Source: Streptomyces sp. NBRC 109706 (GTDB taxonomy: Bacteria > Actinomycetota > Actinomycetes > Streptomycetales > Streptomycetaceae). From it: a stretch of 64,000 nucleotides of DNA. The stretch lies in the NCBI RefSeq assembly GCF_000974485.1, contig NZ_BBOM01000014.1:62001-126000 (forward strand). Reading direction: 5' to 3'. Within the stretch, counting starts at the first letter, position 1; every line of letters begins with the position of its first letter. A model generated the notes under the pieces. It had not been told where the DNA came from. It was given only the letters and a program-made list of their open reading frames with translations, and made no database searches. The translations under genes were made by a program, and so were the position numbers. Of this stretch, positions 52,800 to 61,751 are shown piece after piece.

Positions 52800-53745
52800 C
52801 GGGCGCCGCCGGGGGCAGCGGCCGGCCTCTGGCGGCCTCCAGCGCGAGGCTCAACTGCGCGCGGTACCAGACCACCTCGTCCGGATCACGGGCGGTGAGG
52901 AGACGCCGCACCGAGCGCCAGGGGCCGGCCGCCAGCCGGGCGGCCATCAGCGGTGGGCGGAGCCGGCCCAGCACGGCGCGCTCCACCGGATCGGGCACCT
53001 CGGACTCCAGCGTGCCGTGATCGAGGACCGCGGCGGGCACGGCGGCGGCCTCCCAGGGGCCGGCCGCCTGGCCGGTGAGCACTCCCGTGCGCCTGGCGCG
53101 CCAGCGACGGGGGCGCCAGTCCTGGCCCTGGCGCAGGGAGTGGCGCAGCCCGTCGGGCAGTTGGCCGGTCAGCAGCCCTGGCCGTCGTCGGGCGAAGACG
53201 CTCAGCTCCTCGGGGGGATAGCGCCAGGCGACCACGCCGTGTTCGGTGAGGTGGAAATCGGAGGGGCTGAAGCAGCCGCCCCGGGCCAGCCGGGAGAAGC
53301 GGGCGGTGCTGATCCCCATCAGCACGGCGCCCGCCGAGGCGCTGACCGGCCGCTCGGGGAACCGCTTGGCCAGGGGCCGCCGGGGCGCGTAGCGCACGCG
53401 CTCGGGGCCGTGAACGGCGCGCTCGGCCCGCCCCCGAAGGCGCCCCTGACGCTTGGGCCGGCGCTGGGCGCCGCGCGCCGGACGCCGGGGCGCCGGCCGG
53501 GGCGGGAACGCCTCGGGCGATGTCCGGGGGGCCGGCTGCTCCAGCAGCGGCGAACCGGCGGCGACCGGGGCCGGGAGCCGGGACCGCCCCCGGGACGGCA
53601 CATCGACGGGGCGCCCGGGGCACTCGAGGTGTGGGGACCGCACGACGGGCACGACCGGCACAAAGGACGCGGCGGATGCGGTGGGTGCAGCGGACGCGGT
53701 GGGCGCGGGACCGGCGGGCGCGGGTCGCGTGAAACGCACGGACAT
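52771..53745 (-). CDS. DUF6397-like hypothetical protein
   Basis: 324 aa. The N-terminal half is a Pro/Arg/Ala-rich low-complexity region. The C-terminal half has GISTARFSRLARGGCFSPSDFHLTEHGVVAWRYPPEELSVF (described here in parts) and FARRRPGLLTGQLPDGLR, which resemble a Streptomyces family I recall as DUF6397. Its last 29 bp overlap the end of the helicase gene on the other strand. A 7-bp-arm palindrome lies 26 bp upstream of the start. Function is unknown. Confidence 0.6.
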   Translation of the reverse strand: MSVRFTRPAPAGPAPTASAAPTASAASFVPVVPVVRSPHLECPGRPVDVPSRGRSRLPAPVAAGSPLLEQPAPRTSPEAFPPRPAPRRPARGAQRRPKRQGRLRGRAERAVHGPERVRYAPRRPLAKRFPERPVSASAGAVLMGISTARFSRLARGGCFSPSDFHLTEHGVVAWRYPPEELSVFARRRPGLLTGQLPDGLRHSLRQGQDWRPRRWRARRTGVLTGQAAGPWEAAAVPAAVLDHGTLESEVPDPVERAVLGRLRPPLMAARLAAGPWRSVRRLLTARDPDEVVWYRAQLSLALEAARGRPLPPAAPVTAGPRPSP

Positions 53746-53770
53746 GGGGGTTCTCCAACAATTCGGCGAT

Positions 53771-53790
53771 TACTCTCAGTAACGAGAGTA
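53771..53790. promoter_or_regulatory. Palindrome before DUF6397-like gene
   Basis: TACTCTC (53771-53777) and GAGAGTA (53784-53790) form perfect 7-bp arms around AGTAAC. It is AT-richer than its surroundings and sits at promoter distance from the start at 53745. A developmental regulator site is possible but unproven. Confidence 0.6.
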
Positions 53791-53970
53791 GATCACCGAA
53801 CCCCACATCGCAACCCTCAGTGACGATCTCATTCCACTGGGTATCGCGACGCCGAACAGAACGACCACCCCGGAGTTCGCCTCCGCCCGGGCCGTCAGAC
53901 GCCCGCCGGGCCCGGAGGCGCGCGGGGAGTCGGCGTCACGGGGACCCGCGGGCGAGCCTCCGCTCCCGAG

Positions 53971-54363
53971 TCAGAAGGACTCCCTGGCCGCCAACCCCAT
54001 ATGCTCACCGACCTTGTTGACCAGCAGCGTCATCTCGTACCCGACCTGTCCGACGTCCGCGTCGGGCCCGGTGAGCACGCAGAGACAGCTGCCGTCGCCG
54101 GCAGCCGTCACAAAGAGCACGCCGTCGTCGAACTCGATCATGGTCTGCCGGACGCCGCCGCACCTGAAGTGCTCCCCCACCCCCTTGGCGAGGCTGTGCA
54201 GACCGGAGGCGACGGCGGCCAGATGCTCCGCGCTGCTGCGCTTGAGACCTCGACTCACCGAGGTGACCAATCCGTCGCTCGACAGCAACAGGACATGTCT
54301 GACTCTCGGTAGCCGCTGCGCCAGATCGTCCAGCAGCCAGTCGAGCGTGGTGCTCAGTGCCAT
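53971..54363 (-). CDS. Roadblock/LC7-domain protein
   Basis: 130 aa from the ATG at 54363, with GGGGGAG about five bases upstream. A single roadblock/LC7 domain: LDWLLDDLAQRLPRVRHVLLLSSDGL at the start (two blocks) and the DGSCLCVLTGPDADVGQVGYEM segment near the end. These proteins regulate small GTPases, and in Streptomyces conservons CvnB belongs to this family. No CvnA kinase, CvnC or CvnD GTPase is nearby, so it is a stand-alone member. Confidence 0.9.
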   Translation of the reverse strand: MALSTTLDWLLDDLAQRLPRVRHVLLLSSDGLVTSVSRGLKRSSAEHLAAVASGLHSLAKGVGEHFRCGGVRQTMIEFDDGVLFVTAAGDGSCLCVLTGPDADVGQVGYEMTLLVNKVGEHMGLAARESF

Positions 54364-54757
54364 CCCCAGCTCCCCCTTCTCGTAAGGCGACCGCTGTGTC
54401 AGCCTTCCCCAGCAAGCGGTTGTCGGCAACCATTTGGGCCGCACCGCCATACGGAAGGGACCGTACCGCTTGCCAAGGTCAGCCATGTCACCGGGGTTTC
54501 CGAGCCACCCTCGGAGGTGACGGCCCGGGCGCCGGAAACGGCCCGGATGTGGTCGGTTGGCAGACGAAACGGGCCCCGGGCCGCCATGGTGGCGTCCGGG
54601 ACCCGTCGCGAAGCAGTGAGAAAGCGATGAGAAAGCGGTGGGCAAAAACGTCCCGAAAGCATCGAGCGAGGGATCGACGGCTGGTCGACCGGGCGAACAA
54701 CCGCCCACCGCGACCGCTCGCCCGGATCCGCCGGACACCACCGGGCACCGCGCGAAG
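54364..54757. other. 394-bp stretch without a supported gene
   Basis: The roadblock frame stays open upstream to an ATG at 54486, but the strong ribosome site at 54363 makes an extension unlikely. A direct repeat, TGAGAAAGCG-ATGAGAAAGCGG, lies near 54617-54638, in the AT-richest part and may mark promoter sequences. Otherwise nothing is seen. Confidence 0.5.
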
Positions 54758-54940
54758 TCAGCGCCCCAGCTCCTTGCGCCCCACGCGCCGCAGCCGGGTG
54801 CGCTGGGAGGAGTCGAGCAGCAGATACGCGCCCACCGGGATCCCCACCAGCACCAGCAGAGCGATCCAGAAACTGGTCAGCCACCAGAGCACCACTCCGG
54901 CGCCCACCGCGCCGATCGCGACCTTCGCACCCCGAGACAT
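54758..54940 (-). CDS. Small membrane protein
   Basis: 60 aa from the ATG at 54940, with GGAGG about eight bases upstream. Two adjacent hydrophobic segments (KVAIGAVGAGVVLWWLTSFW and IALLVLVGIPVGAYLLL) followed by a basic tail (RTRLRRVGRKELGR). It is a typical short membrane protein of unknown role. It lies downstream of the desaturase gene on the same strand, about 195 bp away. Confidence 0.7.
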   Translation of the reverse strand: MSRGAKVAIGAVGAGVVLWWLTSFWIALLVLVGIPVGAYLLLDSSQRTRLRRVGRKELGR

Positions 54941-55135
54941 GGTCCGCACCTCCTCCGCCGTGGCGAGCCTCGCCCCGGCACTATGTGAACGTCTCTCCAG
55001 TGTCCACCGTTCCGGAGCCGAACGTCCCGACGGGGGAGATGTCCGACCGCGGAGCCGGGCAGGCCCGGGGGCGGGGTCGGACGGCCACGCGTCCGACCCC
55101 GCCCCCGGATCCCGCTCGAATCGTCCGGGGCCGCC

Positions 55136-56218
55136 TCAGCGGCCGGCCCGGCGCTGGGCGCGCAGCTCCGCGCCGACGCCGTGCATATGGGTCAGGGCCT
55201 GCCGGTAGGAGTCGATCAGCCCGGTCTCGGCGTAGGAGACGCCGACCTCCCGGCAGTAGTGGCGCACCATCGGCTGGGCCAGCCGCAGGTTGACCCTCGG
55301 CATGTTGGGGAAGAGATGGTGCTCGATCTGGTAGTTGAGACCGCCCATCATCCAGTCGGTGACCAGCCCGCCCCGCACGTTGCGGGAGGTCAGTACCTGG
55401 CGGCGGAGGTGTCCCCAGCGCACGTTGGGGTCGGGCATCTCCATCCCCTTGTGGTTGGGGGCGAAGACGGCGCCCAGGTGCAGCCCGAACAGCGCGTGGT
55501 GGATCGCCGCGAAGAGCACGGCCTTGCCCGGCCCCATCGTGGTGAACAGCAGCGCGGCATAGGCGACGAAGTGCGTGACCAGCAGCAGGGACTCGATCAC
55601 CCGCGCGCGGCTCTGCTTCTCCCAGCCCTCACCCTTGATCACCATCTGGATGCTGGCCACCTTCAGGGCGATGCCCTCCAGCAGCAGCAGCGGGAAGAAG
55701 AGGCGCGCCTGGTTGCGGGTGAGCCAGCGGGCGAAGCCGGTGCGCTTCTCGGCCTGTCCCTCGGTCCACACCATGACGCCCTCGCCGACGTCCGGGTCCT
55801 TGTCGAGGTGGTTGGGGTTGGCGTGGTGCCGGTTGTGCTTGTCGTTCCACCAGGCCGAGCTCATGCCGAGCGCCAGGTTGCCGTGCAGCAGGCCGAGCAG
55901 CCGGTTGACCTTGCGGCTGCGGGCGATCTGCGAGTGTCCCGCGTCATGTCCGTAGAAGGAGGTGCGGGTGGAGAAGAGCGCGAAGGGCACCGCCAGCAGG
56001 ACCGTCCACCAGGAGTCGCCCAGCCACAGCATTCCGGCCACCACGGCGGCCATGGCCAGCGCGTTCACCGTGAGTCCTGCGGTGTACCAGCCGATGCGCC
56101 GCTCCAGGAGCCCTTGCCCCTTGATCTGCCGCATCAGCGGGGTGAACTCCCCCGCGTCGCCCGCGGCGGCACTCGCGGCGCGCGGCGGCTCGGGGGTGAT
56201 GAGGGTGGCCTCTGGCAT
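55136..56218 (-). CDS. Membrane fatty-acid desaturase
   Basis: 360 aa. Three His boxes of the acyl-lipid/acyl-CoA desaturase family: HDAGH (near 91), HNRHH (near 127) and QIEHH (near 295), which hold the di-iron centre, between about four membrane helices. The last box with Gln, QIEHH, is typical of front-end and linoleoyl-CoA-like desaturases. It introduces a double bond into membrane fatty acids. Electron donors are not encoded beside it. Confidence 0.93.
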   Translation of the reverse strand: MPEATLITPEPPRAASAAAGDAGEFTPLMRQIKGQGLLERRIGWYTAGLTVNALAMAAVVAGMLWLGDSWWTVLLAVPFALFSTRTSFYGHDAGHSQIARSRKVNRLLGLLHGNLALGMSSAWWNDKHNRHHANPNHLDKDPDVGEGVMVWTEGQAEKRTGFARWLTRNQARLFFPLLLLEGIALKVASIQMVIKGEGWEKQSRARVIESLLLVTHFVAYAALLFTTMGPGKAVLFAAIHHALFGLHLGAVFAPNHKGMEMPDPNVRWGHLRRQVLTSRNVRGGLVTDWMMGGLNYQIEHHLFPNMPRVNLRLAQPMVRHYCREVGVSYAETGLIDSYRQALTHMHGVGAELRAQRRAGR

Positions 56219-56455
56219 GGGAACTCCGGCACAGTCGACAACTACGTAACACCAGCTTAGAAACGGCGAGTTCCGGTTCCCATGGCATCAACACCCCAAC
56301 GGGGGGTGTAGCCAGTGACACCATGGACCGGTGGGCCGACCCCCCTGCGGGGACGCGTCGCCCCGGCGTTCATCGGTCGTTTCGTTCCCGCTCCTGGCTG
56401 AGGTACGCTCGGCCGTCGCCAGCCCACTAGTCAAATTTGAGGAGATCTTCGGCGC

Positions 56456-59374
56456 GTGAGTCCGAGTCCACCATCCCCCGCTCAGGTCGGCGCGCTGATC
56501 GGCTGTGCCGCGACCTTTCTGCCCGCCGATCCCCCGCGGATGTCCCGGGTCGCCTTCTGGCACCCCGACGGCGAGGAGGTGGGCGTCACCGATCCGCCCG
56601 GCGAGCGGTTGACCGTGGCGCTGCCGGCCGCGGACGGGGAGATTCACCTGGTCACCGTGGTCGCCTCGGTGCTTCCGCTGCGCGAGGCGCTGCCCGTGCT
56701 GACCCGGGCGCGCGCCGGGCGCGGGGCGAGCGAGGCGGCGCGCTTCTGGGGGGCTGCCGCCGTGCTGGCGCTGCAACTGGCCGCGCAGGGAAAGCTGTTG
56801 CCCGGGCTCACCGCCTCGGACCACGACGCCTGGCGGCTCGGTCCACTGGGCGCCGCCGACGCCGAGCGGCTGCGCGCGCTGGCCGACGCCATGCCGGCGC
56901 ACGCCCACGCCGTCCCACTGCCCGAGACCGCACACGACGGAGCTGCGGAGGACGGAGAGGACGGGGCGGGGCCGCTGCTGCCGTATCCGGGCCCGTTGCT
57001 GCGCGCCTTTCTGGACGCGGTCGCCGACGGGCTGCCGCGCACCCCGGCCGCGTCCCTGGCCGCCGGCGGGGACGCCTTCGCCGGCCGGGCCGTGGCGCGT
57101 CGCCCCGAGCACCGGACCTGGGCGACCGAGGTGGCGGCGGGGCATGACGCGGGGGTGCGGCTCTCGCTGCGGGTGGAGGTCCAGGCGCCGCTCGCCCCGG
57201 AGCCGGCGGAGGAGGCACGGTTCCGCGCGGTGCTCCAGGCGCACAGTCTGGCCGACGCCTCCGTGGTGGTGGACTCGTCCGCGCTCTGGGCCGCCTCCGC
57301 CCCGCCCGCCGAGCACTTCGGCCCGGGTGCGCGGCGCGATGTGCTGCTCACCCTCCGGCGGGCGGCCGCGGCCTGGGAGCCCTTGTCGCCGCTGTTGAGC
57401 GCGGCGGTGCCGGACGCGGTGGAGCTGGCGGACGAGGAGGTCGGCGAACTGCTGGCGGCCGGCACCCGTCGGGCGCTCGGCGCGGCCGGCCTCCAGGTGC
57501 ACTGGCCCAGGGAGTTGGTGCGCACGCTCACCACCCACGCCGAGGTCGGCCCGCGTTCCGCGGCGGCGGCCGAGCCGGCCCGTTCGGTGGCGCCCGGGTT
57601 GCTGTCGCCCGACGCGCTGCTGTCGTTCCACTGGCGGTTCGCCGTGGGCGACACCCCGCTCACCCGCGCGGAGCTGGACCAACTCGCCGAGGCCGGACGC
57701 CCGTTGGTGCGGCTGCGGGACCAGTGGGTGCTGCTGGCGCCGGACGAGTTGACGCGCGCGCGGACGTTGCGGGATCGCGAGGTCGGCGCGGGTGAGGCGC
57801 TCAACGCGGTGTTGACGGGCGAGGCGGACGTGTCCGGGGAACGGGTGGCGGTGCGGCCCACGGGCTGGTTGGCCGAGCTGCGGGAGCGGCTGGCGGACCC
57901 GGAGCGCGCCTCGGCCGATCCGGTCGAGCCGCCGCCGACGCTGCGCGCCACGCTCCGCGACTACCAGCGGCGCGGCCTGGAGTGGCTGGATCGGATGACC
58001 TCGCTCGGCCTGGGCGCCTGTCTGGCCGACGACATGGGCCTGGGCAAGACGGTCACGCTGATCGCCCTGCATCTGCACCGTCAGCGCTCGCCCGAAACGG
58101 CCGGCCCCACGTTGGTGGTCTGTCCGGCCTCGCTGCTGGGCAACTGGCAGCGTGAGATCAACACGTTCGCGCCGGGTTCACGGGTGCGGCGCTTCCATGG
58201 CAGCGCGCGGGAGCTGACCGGTCTGGACGAAGACTCGTTCGTGCTGACCACCTACGGCACGATGCGGCTGGACGCGGACCGGCTGGCGGGCGCGGTGCGG
58301 TGGTCTTTGCTGGTGGCCGACGAGGCGCAGCACGTCAAGAACCCGCTCTCGGCGACCGCCAAGCGGCTGCGCTCGATTCCGGCCACGGCCAGGGTGGCGC
58401 TGACCGGGACGCCGGTGGAGAACAACCTGTCGGAGCTGTGGGCGATCCTGGACTGGACGACGCCCGGGTTGCTCGGCTCGCTGCCCGCGTTCCGCCGGCG
58501 CTTCGCGGACGCGGCGGAGGCGGGCGGCGATCCGGCGGCGACGGAGCGGCTGGCCCGGCTGGTGCGGCCGTTCCTGCTGCGCCGCCGCAAGTCCGATCCG
58601 GGCATCGCCCCGGAACTGCCGCCCAAGACGGAGACGGACCGGACGGTGACGCTCACGGCGGAGCAGGCCGGACTGTACGAGGCCGTGGTGCGCGAGGGGC
58701 TGGCCGAGGTGGCGGGGAGCGAGGGGGTGGCGAGGCGCGGCCTTGTGGTCAAGCTGCTCACCTCGCTCAAGCAGATCTGCAATCACCCGGCGCAGTTCCT
58801 CAAGGAGGACGAGCCGGTCCTCGGGGGGCGTTCGGGCAAGTTGGAGCTGTTCGACGAGCTGGTCGACACGATGGTGGCGGGCGGGTCGAGCGTGCTGGTG
58901 TTCACCCAGTACGTGCGGATGGCGCGGCTGCTGGAGGCCCGGTTGAGTGAGCGCGGGGTGGCGAGCCTGCTGTTGCACGGTGGCACCCCGGTGGCCGGCC
59001 GGGAGGAGCTGGTGCGGCGTTTCTCCGCCGGGGAGGCGCCGGTCTTCCTGCTCTCGCTGCGCGCCGCCGGCACCGGGCTCAACCTGACCAGGGCCGAGCA
59101 TGTGGTGCACTTCGACCGCTGGTGGAACCCGGCCGTCGAGGCACAGGCCACGGACCGCGCCTACCGGATCGGCCAGGACCGGCCGGTGCAGGTCCACCGG
59201 CTGATCGCCGAGGGCACGGTCGAGGATCGGATCGCCGCGCTGCTGCGCCGCAAGCAGGCGCTGGCCGAGTCCGTCCTGGGGGGCGGCGAGGCCGCGCTGA
59301 CCGAGCTGAGCGATGCCGAGTTGGCCGCGCTGGTGACACTGCGGCAGGACGACGCCGGGGAGGGGTTCCGTTGA
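56456..59374 (+). CDS. SNF2-family DEAD/DEAH helicase
   Basis: 972 aa from the GTG at 56456, with GAGGAG about 11 bases upstream. The C-terminal half (about 500-972) is a SNF2 ATPase: DDMGLGKT (near 524-531), VCPASLLGNWQRE, DEAQHVKNP (near 621), LTGTPVENNLSELW, VFTQYVRMARLLE and DRAYRIGQDRPVQVH. The N-terminal half resembles the bacterial SNF2 helicase-associated domain. It likely remodels DNA-protein complexes. The stop is coupled to the SWIM protein (TTGA overlap). Confidence 0.94.
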   Translation: MSPSPPSPAQVGALIGCAATFLPADPPRMSRVAFWHPDGEEVGVTDPPGERLTVALPAADGEIHLVTVVASVLPLREALPVLTRARAGRGASEAARFWGAAAVLALQLAAQGKLLPGLTASDHDAWRLGPLGAADAERLRALADAMPAHAHAVPLPETAHDGAAEDGEDGAGPLLPYPGPLLRAFLDAVADGLPRTPAASLAAGGDAFAGRAVARRPEHRTWATEVAAGHDAGVRLSLRVEVQAPLAPEPAEEARFRAVLQAHSLADASVVVDSSALWAASAPPAEHFGPGARRDVLLTLRRAAAAWEPLSPLLSAAVPDAVELADEEVGELLAAGTRRALGAAGLQVHWPRELVRTLTTHAEVGPRSAAAAEPARSVAPGLLSPDALLSFHWRFAVGDTPLTRAELDQLAEAGRPLVRLRDQWVLLAPDELTRARTLRDREVGAGEALNAVLTGEADVSGERVAVRPTGWLAELRERLADPERASADPVEPPPTLRATLRDYQRRGLEWLDRMTSLGLGACLADDMGLGKTVTLIALHLHRQRSPETAGPTLVVCPASLLGNWQREINTFAPGSRVRRFHGSARELTGLDEDSFVLTTYGTMRLDADRLAGAVRWSLLVADEAQHVKNPLSATAKRLRSIPATARVALTGTPVENNLSELWAILDWTTPGLLGSLPAFRRRFADAAEAGGDPAATERLARLVRPFLLRRRKSDPGIAPELPPKTETDRTVTLTAEQAGLYEAVVREGLAEVAGSEGVARRGLVVKLLTSLKQICNHPAQFLKEDEPVLGGRSGKLELFDELVDTMVAGGSSVLVFTQYVRMARLLEARLSERGVASLLLHGGTPVAGREELVRRFSAGEAPVFLLSLRAAGTGLNLTRAEHVVHFDRWWNPAVEAQATDRAYRIGQDRPVQVHRLIAEGTVEDRIAALLRRKQALAESVLGGGEAALTELSDAELAALVTLRQDDAGEGFR

Positions 59375-60690
59375 CCGGGGTGCGGGACGGGAACGACCGG
59401 GACGACGAGGTGGTGCTGGAGGCGCTGCCGCCCGCGCGCGGCCGTGGCTTCGCGAGCACCTGGTGGGGGCAGAGCTGGCTGAAGGCGCTGGAGGACAGCG
59501 CGTTGGACGGCGCCCGGCTGCGGCAGGGGCGTCGGCACGCCAGGGCCGGCGCGGTGGGCGCGGTCTCGGTGCGGCCGGGCCGGCTGACGTCGGTGGTGCG
59601 GACGACCTCCGGGGACGGCCGGCGGGCCGATGTGCTGCTGCGACGGCTGTCCGAGGCGGAGTGGGATCGTCTGCTCACGACGGCGGCCAGGGAGGCGGGG
59701 CATCTGGCGGCGCTGCTGGACCGGGAGTTGCCGCCCCGGCTGGTGGAGGACGCGGCGGCGGCCGGCGTCGATCTGCTGCCGGGGATCGGGGATCTGGAGG
59801 CGGACTGCGAGTGTGGCGAGTGGGATCACTGCGCGCACACCTCGGCGCTGTGTTACCAGATGGCCAGGCTGTTGGACGCCGATCCGTTTCTGCTGCTGCG
59901 GCTGCGCGGGCGGGGCGAGCGTGAGCTGTTGGCGGAGCTGCGGCGGCGCGGCACGGAGCGGGCGGCGGCCGCCGGCCCGGCCGGGCCGGCGGGGGTGCCG
60001 GCCGCCGTCGCCTACGGCAGGACGGTGCCGCCGCTGCCCGCGCCGCCGGAGCCGGTGCGGGCTCCAGGCCCGGTGCCGGGGCTGGCCGCGACCGGCGGCG
60101 GGGCGGCGCGACTGGATGTGGCGGCCCTGGAGTTCCTGGCCGGGGACGCCGCCGCGCGGGCCGGGCGGCTGTTGGCCGAGGCGCTGTCCCCCGGGCATGC
60201 GGCCAGCGCCCCGGCGGAGGAGCCCGGCCGGTGGCAGGACGCGGTGCGGCTGGCGGCGGTGGGGCCGCCGGCGGCGGCGCTGCGGCGGCTGGCGGCCGGC
60301 TGTGGGTGCGGGGGCGCGGAGTTGACGCGCGCGGCGCACGCCTGGCGGGTGGGCGGCGCGGTCGGTCTCGCGGTGCTGGAGGCGCCGGCGGGGCCGGCCG
60401 ATCCGCGCGCCGCCGAGGCGGTGGCGCTGGCCTTTGCCGATGCCGATGCCGATGCCGATGAGCGTCCTGAGGTGCGGGGCGAGGGGAACCGTTTCACCGT
60501 GCGGGGCGCGGACGTTCAGCTGCGGTTCGGTCCTGACGGCCGCTGGTGGCCGTATCGCAAGGAGCGTGGGCGGTGGTGGCCGGCGGGCCCTTCGGAGCCC
60601 GATCCGGCCGCCGCCCTGGCCGCCGCTCGGGAGCGGCGGCCAGAGGCCGCGGCGGGTGGGGGTCAGGCCAGCGACTCGAAGACCGCGTAG
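59371..60690 (+). CDS. SWIM zinc-finger protein
   Basis: 439 aa from the TTG at 59371 (GGAGGGG five bases upstream), or 436 aa from the GTG at 59380. It begins with a conserved RGFASTWWGQSWLKALED block. The SWIM finger C-E-C...C-x-H appears as DCECGEWDHCAH near residue 150. The C-terminal part is Ala/Arg-rich, with an Asp-Ala repeat (near 60437-60462) encoded by 6-bp units. Such proteins pair with SNF2 helicases in actinobacteria and probably bind DNA. Its 3' end overlaps the convergent lipase gene by 28 bp. Confidence 0.88.
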   Translation: MTGVRDGNDRDDEVVLEALPPARGRGFASTWWGQSWLKALEDSALDGARLRQGRRHARAGAVGAVSVRPGRLTSVVRTTSGDGRRADVLLRRLSEAEWDRLLTTAAREAGHLAALLDRELPPRLVEDAAAAGVDLLPGIGDLEADCECGEWDHCAHTSALCYQMARLLDADPFLLLRLRGRGERELLAELRRRGTERAAAAGPAGPAGVPAAVAYGRTVPPLPAPPEPVRAPGPVPGLAATGGGAARLDVAALEFLAGDAAARAGRLLAEALSPGHAASAPAEEPGRWQDAVRLAAVGPPAAALRRLAAGCGCGGAELTRAAHAWRVGGAVGLAVLEAPAGPADPRAAEAVALAFADADADADERPEVRGEGNRFTVRGADVQLRFGPDGRWWPYRKERGRWWPAGPSEPDPAAALAAARERRPEAAAGGGQASDSKTA

Positions 60691-61475
60691 TAGCCGCCCG
60701 ACTGGCCGGCGGCGGTCGGGTGGTAGGAGTCGCCGATGGGAATGGTGACGCTGTGCAGCCAGGAGTCCGCCGAGCAGATCTCATGGCCGGTAAAGGCCGG
60801 GCGCACATCGCCGTAGGTGAAGCCGTGGTCGGCCGCGCGCTTGCCGGTCACCGTGCTGAGGTTGTCCGCGGCGCCGTTGATGGCGGCTCGGGCCTCCTCG
60901 CTGATGCCCAGCGCACAGCCGCCGTTCAGCTCGTACATGCGGGGGTAACCGAGCACGACCACCTGGGCGTTGGGCGCCGCACCGCTGATCGCGGCATAGA
61001 CGGCGTCCAGCCGCCCGGGCAGGGTGTCGGTGATATAGGTGTTGGCCTCGGCGACGGCGGCCAGGCAGGCGTCGGTGCCCTGGAGCACACAGGTCTGCAT
61101 GGCGTCGGCGAAGCCCGCGTCGTTGCCCCCGATGCTGATGCTGACGAGCGTGGTGCCGGCGTCCAGCGGGGCGAGCTGGCTGTTGATCACATCGGTGGTG
61201 ACCGCGCCCGAGCAGGCGGTGAAGGCGAAGTCGTCCGGGGCGTTGGCGTCGGCCCACAGCTGGGGGTAGGCGACGGTGCTCCGTCGGCAGTCCCCGCTGG
61301 AGTCGTCGTAGGAGCCGGCGCCGACGCCGGAGGAGTAGGAGTCGCCCAGGGCCACATAGGAGCCCGCGGCGGTGGGGGTTTCGCCGGCGGCCTGGGCCGT
61401 GGTGGGGGTGAGGGCTGTGACGCCGAGTACGGCGGTCGCGGTGACGACCGTCATCAGACAGCGACGCAGGTTCAT
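60663..61475 (-). CDS. Secreted SGNH-family lipase/esterase
   Basis: 270 aa from the ATG at 61475, with AGGAGG four bases upstream. Signal peptide of about 29 residues ends AQA. Block I GDSYSSGVGAG with the nucleophile Ser, block III GGND, and the C-terminal DSYHPTAAG with the catalytic His. Cys residues suggest disulfides. It is similar to the Streptomyces extracellular lipase group. It hydrolyses ester substrates outside the cell. Confidence 0.93.
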   Translation of the reverse strand: MNLRRCLMTVVTATAVLGVTALTPTTAQAAGETPTAAGSYVALGDSYSSGVGAGSYDDSSGDCRRSTVAYPQLWADANAPDDFAFTACSGAVTTDVINSQLAPLDAGTTLVSISIGGNDAGFADAMQTCVLQGTDACLAAVAEANTYITDTLPGRLDAVYAAISGAAPNAQVVVLGYPRMYELNGGCALGISEEARAAINGAADNLSTVTGKRAADHGFTYGDVRPAFTGHEICSADSWLHSVTIPIGDSYHPTAAGQSGGYYAVFESLA

Positions 61476-61650
61476 GGAACCTCCTGGGGGTCCGGTGGGG
61501 GGACGGATGACGCAGCAGCACTTACCCCGGCAAGTCGTGTCCATGCCAGGAGAGTTGACGCCCCACCGGGCCAACGAGGCCGCGCCACCCCGGGAAACGG
61601 CACCGTGGGCGGTGACCAGCGAAGTGATCGGTTACGAGCAGGCCGGGTAA

Positions 61651-61667
61651 GGGCTTGTCGAAAGCCC
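61651..61667. terminator. Small hairpin upstream of GH2 gene
   Basis: GGGCTT-GTCGA-AAGCCC forms a 6-bp stem followed by TCATCGTTTTA. It lies 84 bp before the beta-galactosidase and could be a terminator or an operator. The sequence alone does not decide. Confidence 0.35.
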
Positions 61668-61751
61668 GCTCATCGTTTTAGCGTCTTCCAACAGCACGCC
61701 ACATTTCTCAACATGGGGCCGGGTCGTGGTCGCCATGTCAGAAGGAGACGT

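Noticed and set aside
56456..60690. Anti-phage defence island
   Set aside because: SNF2 helicases occur in defence loci, but no nuclease, methylase or other defence gene accompanies this pair.
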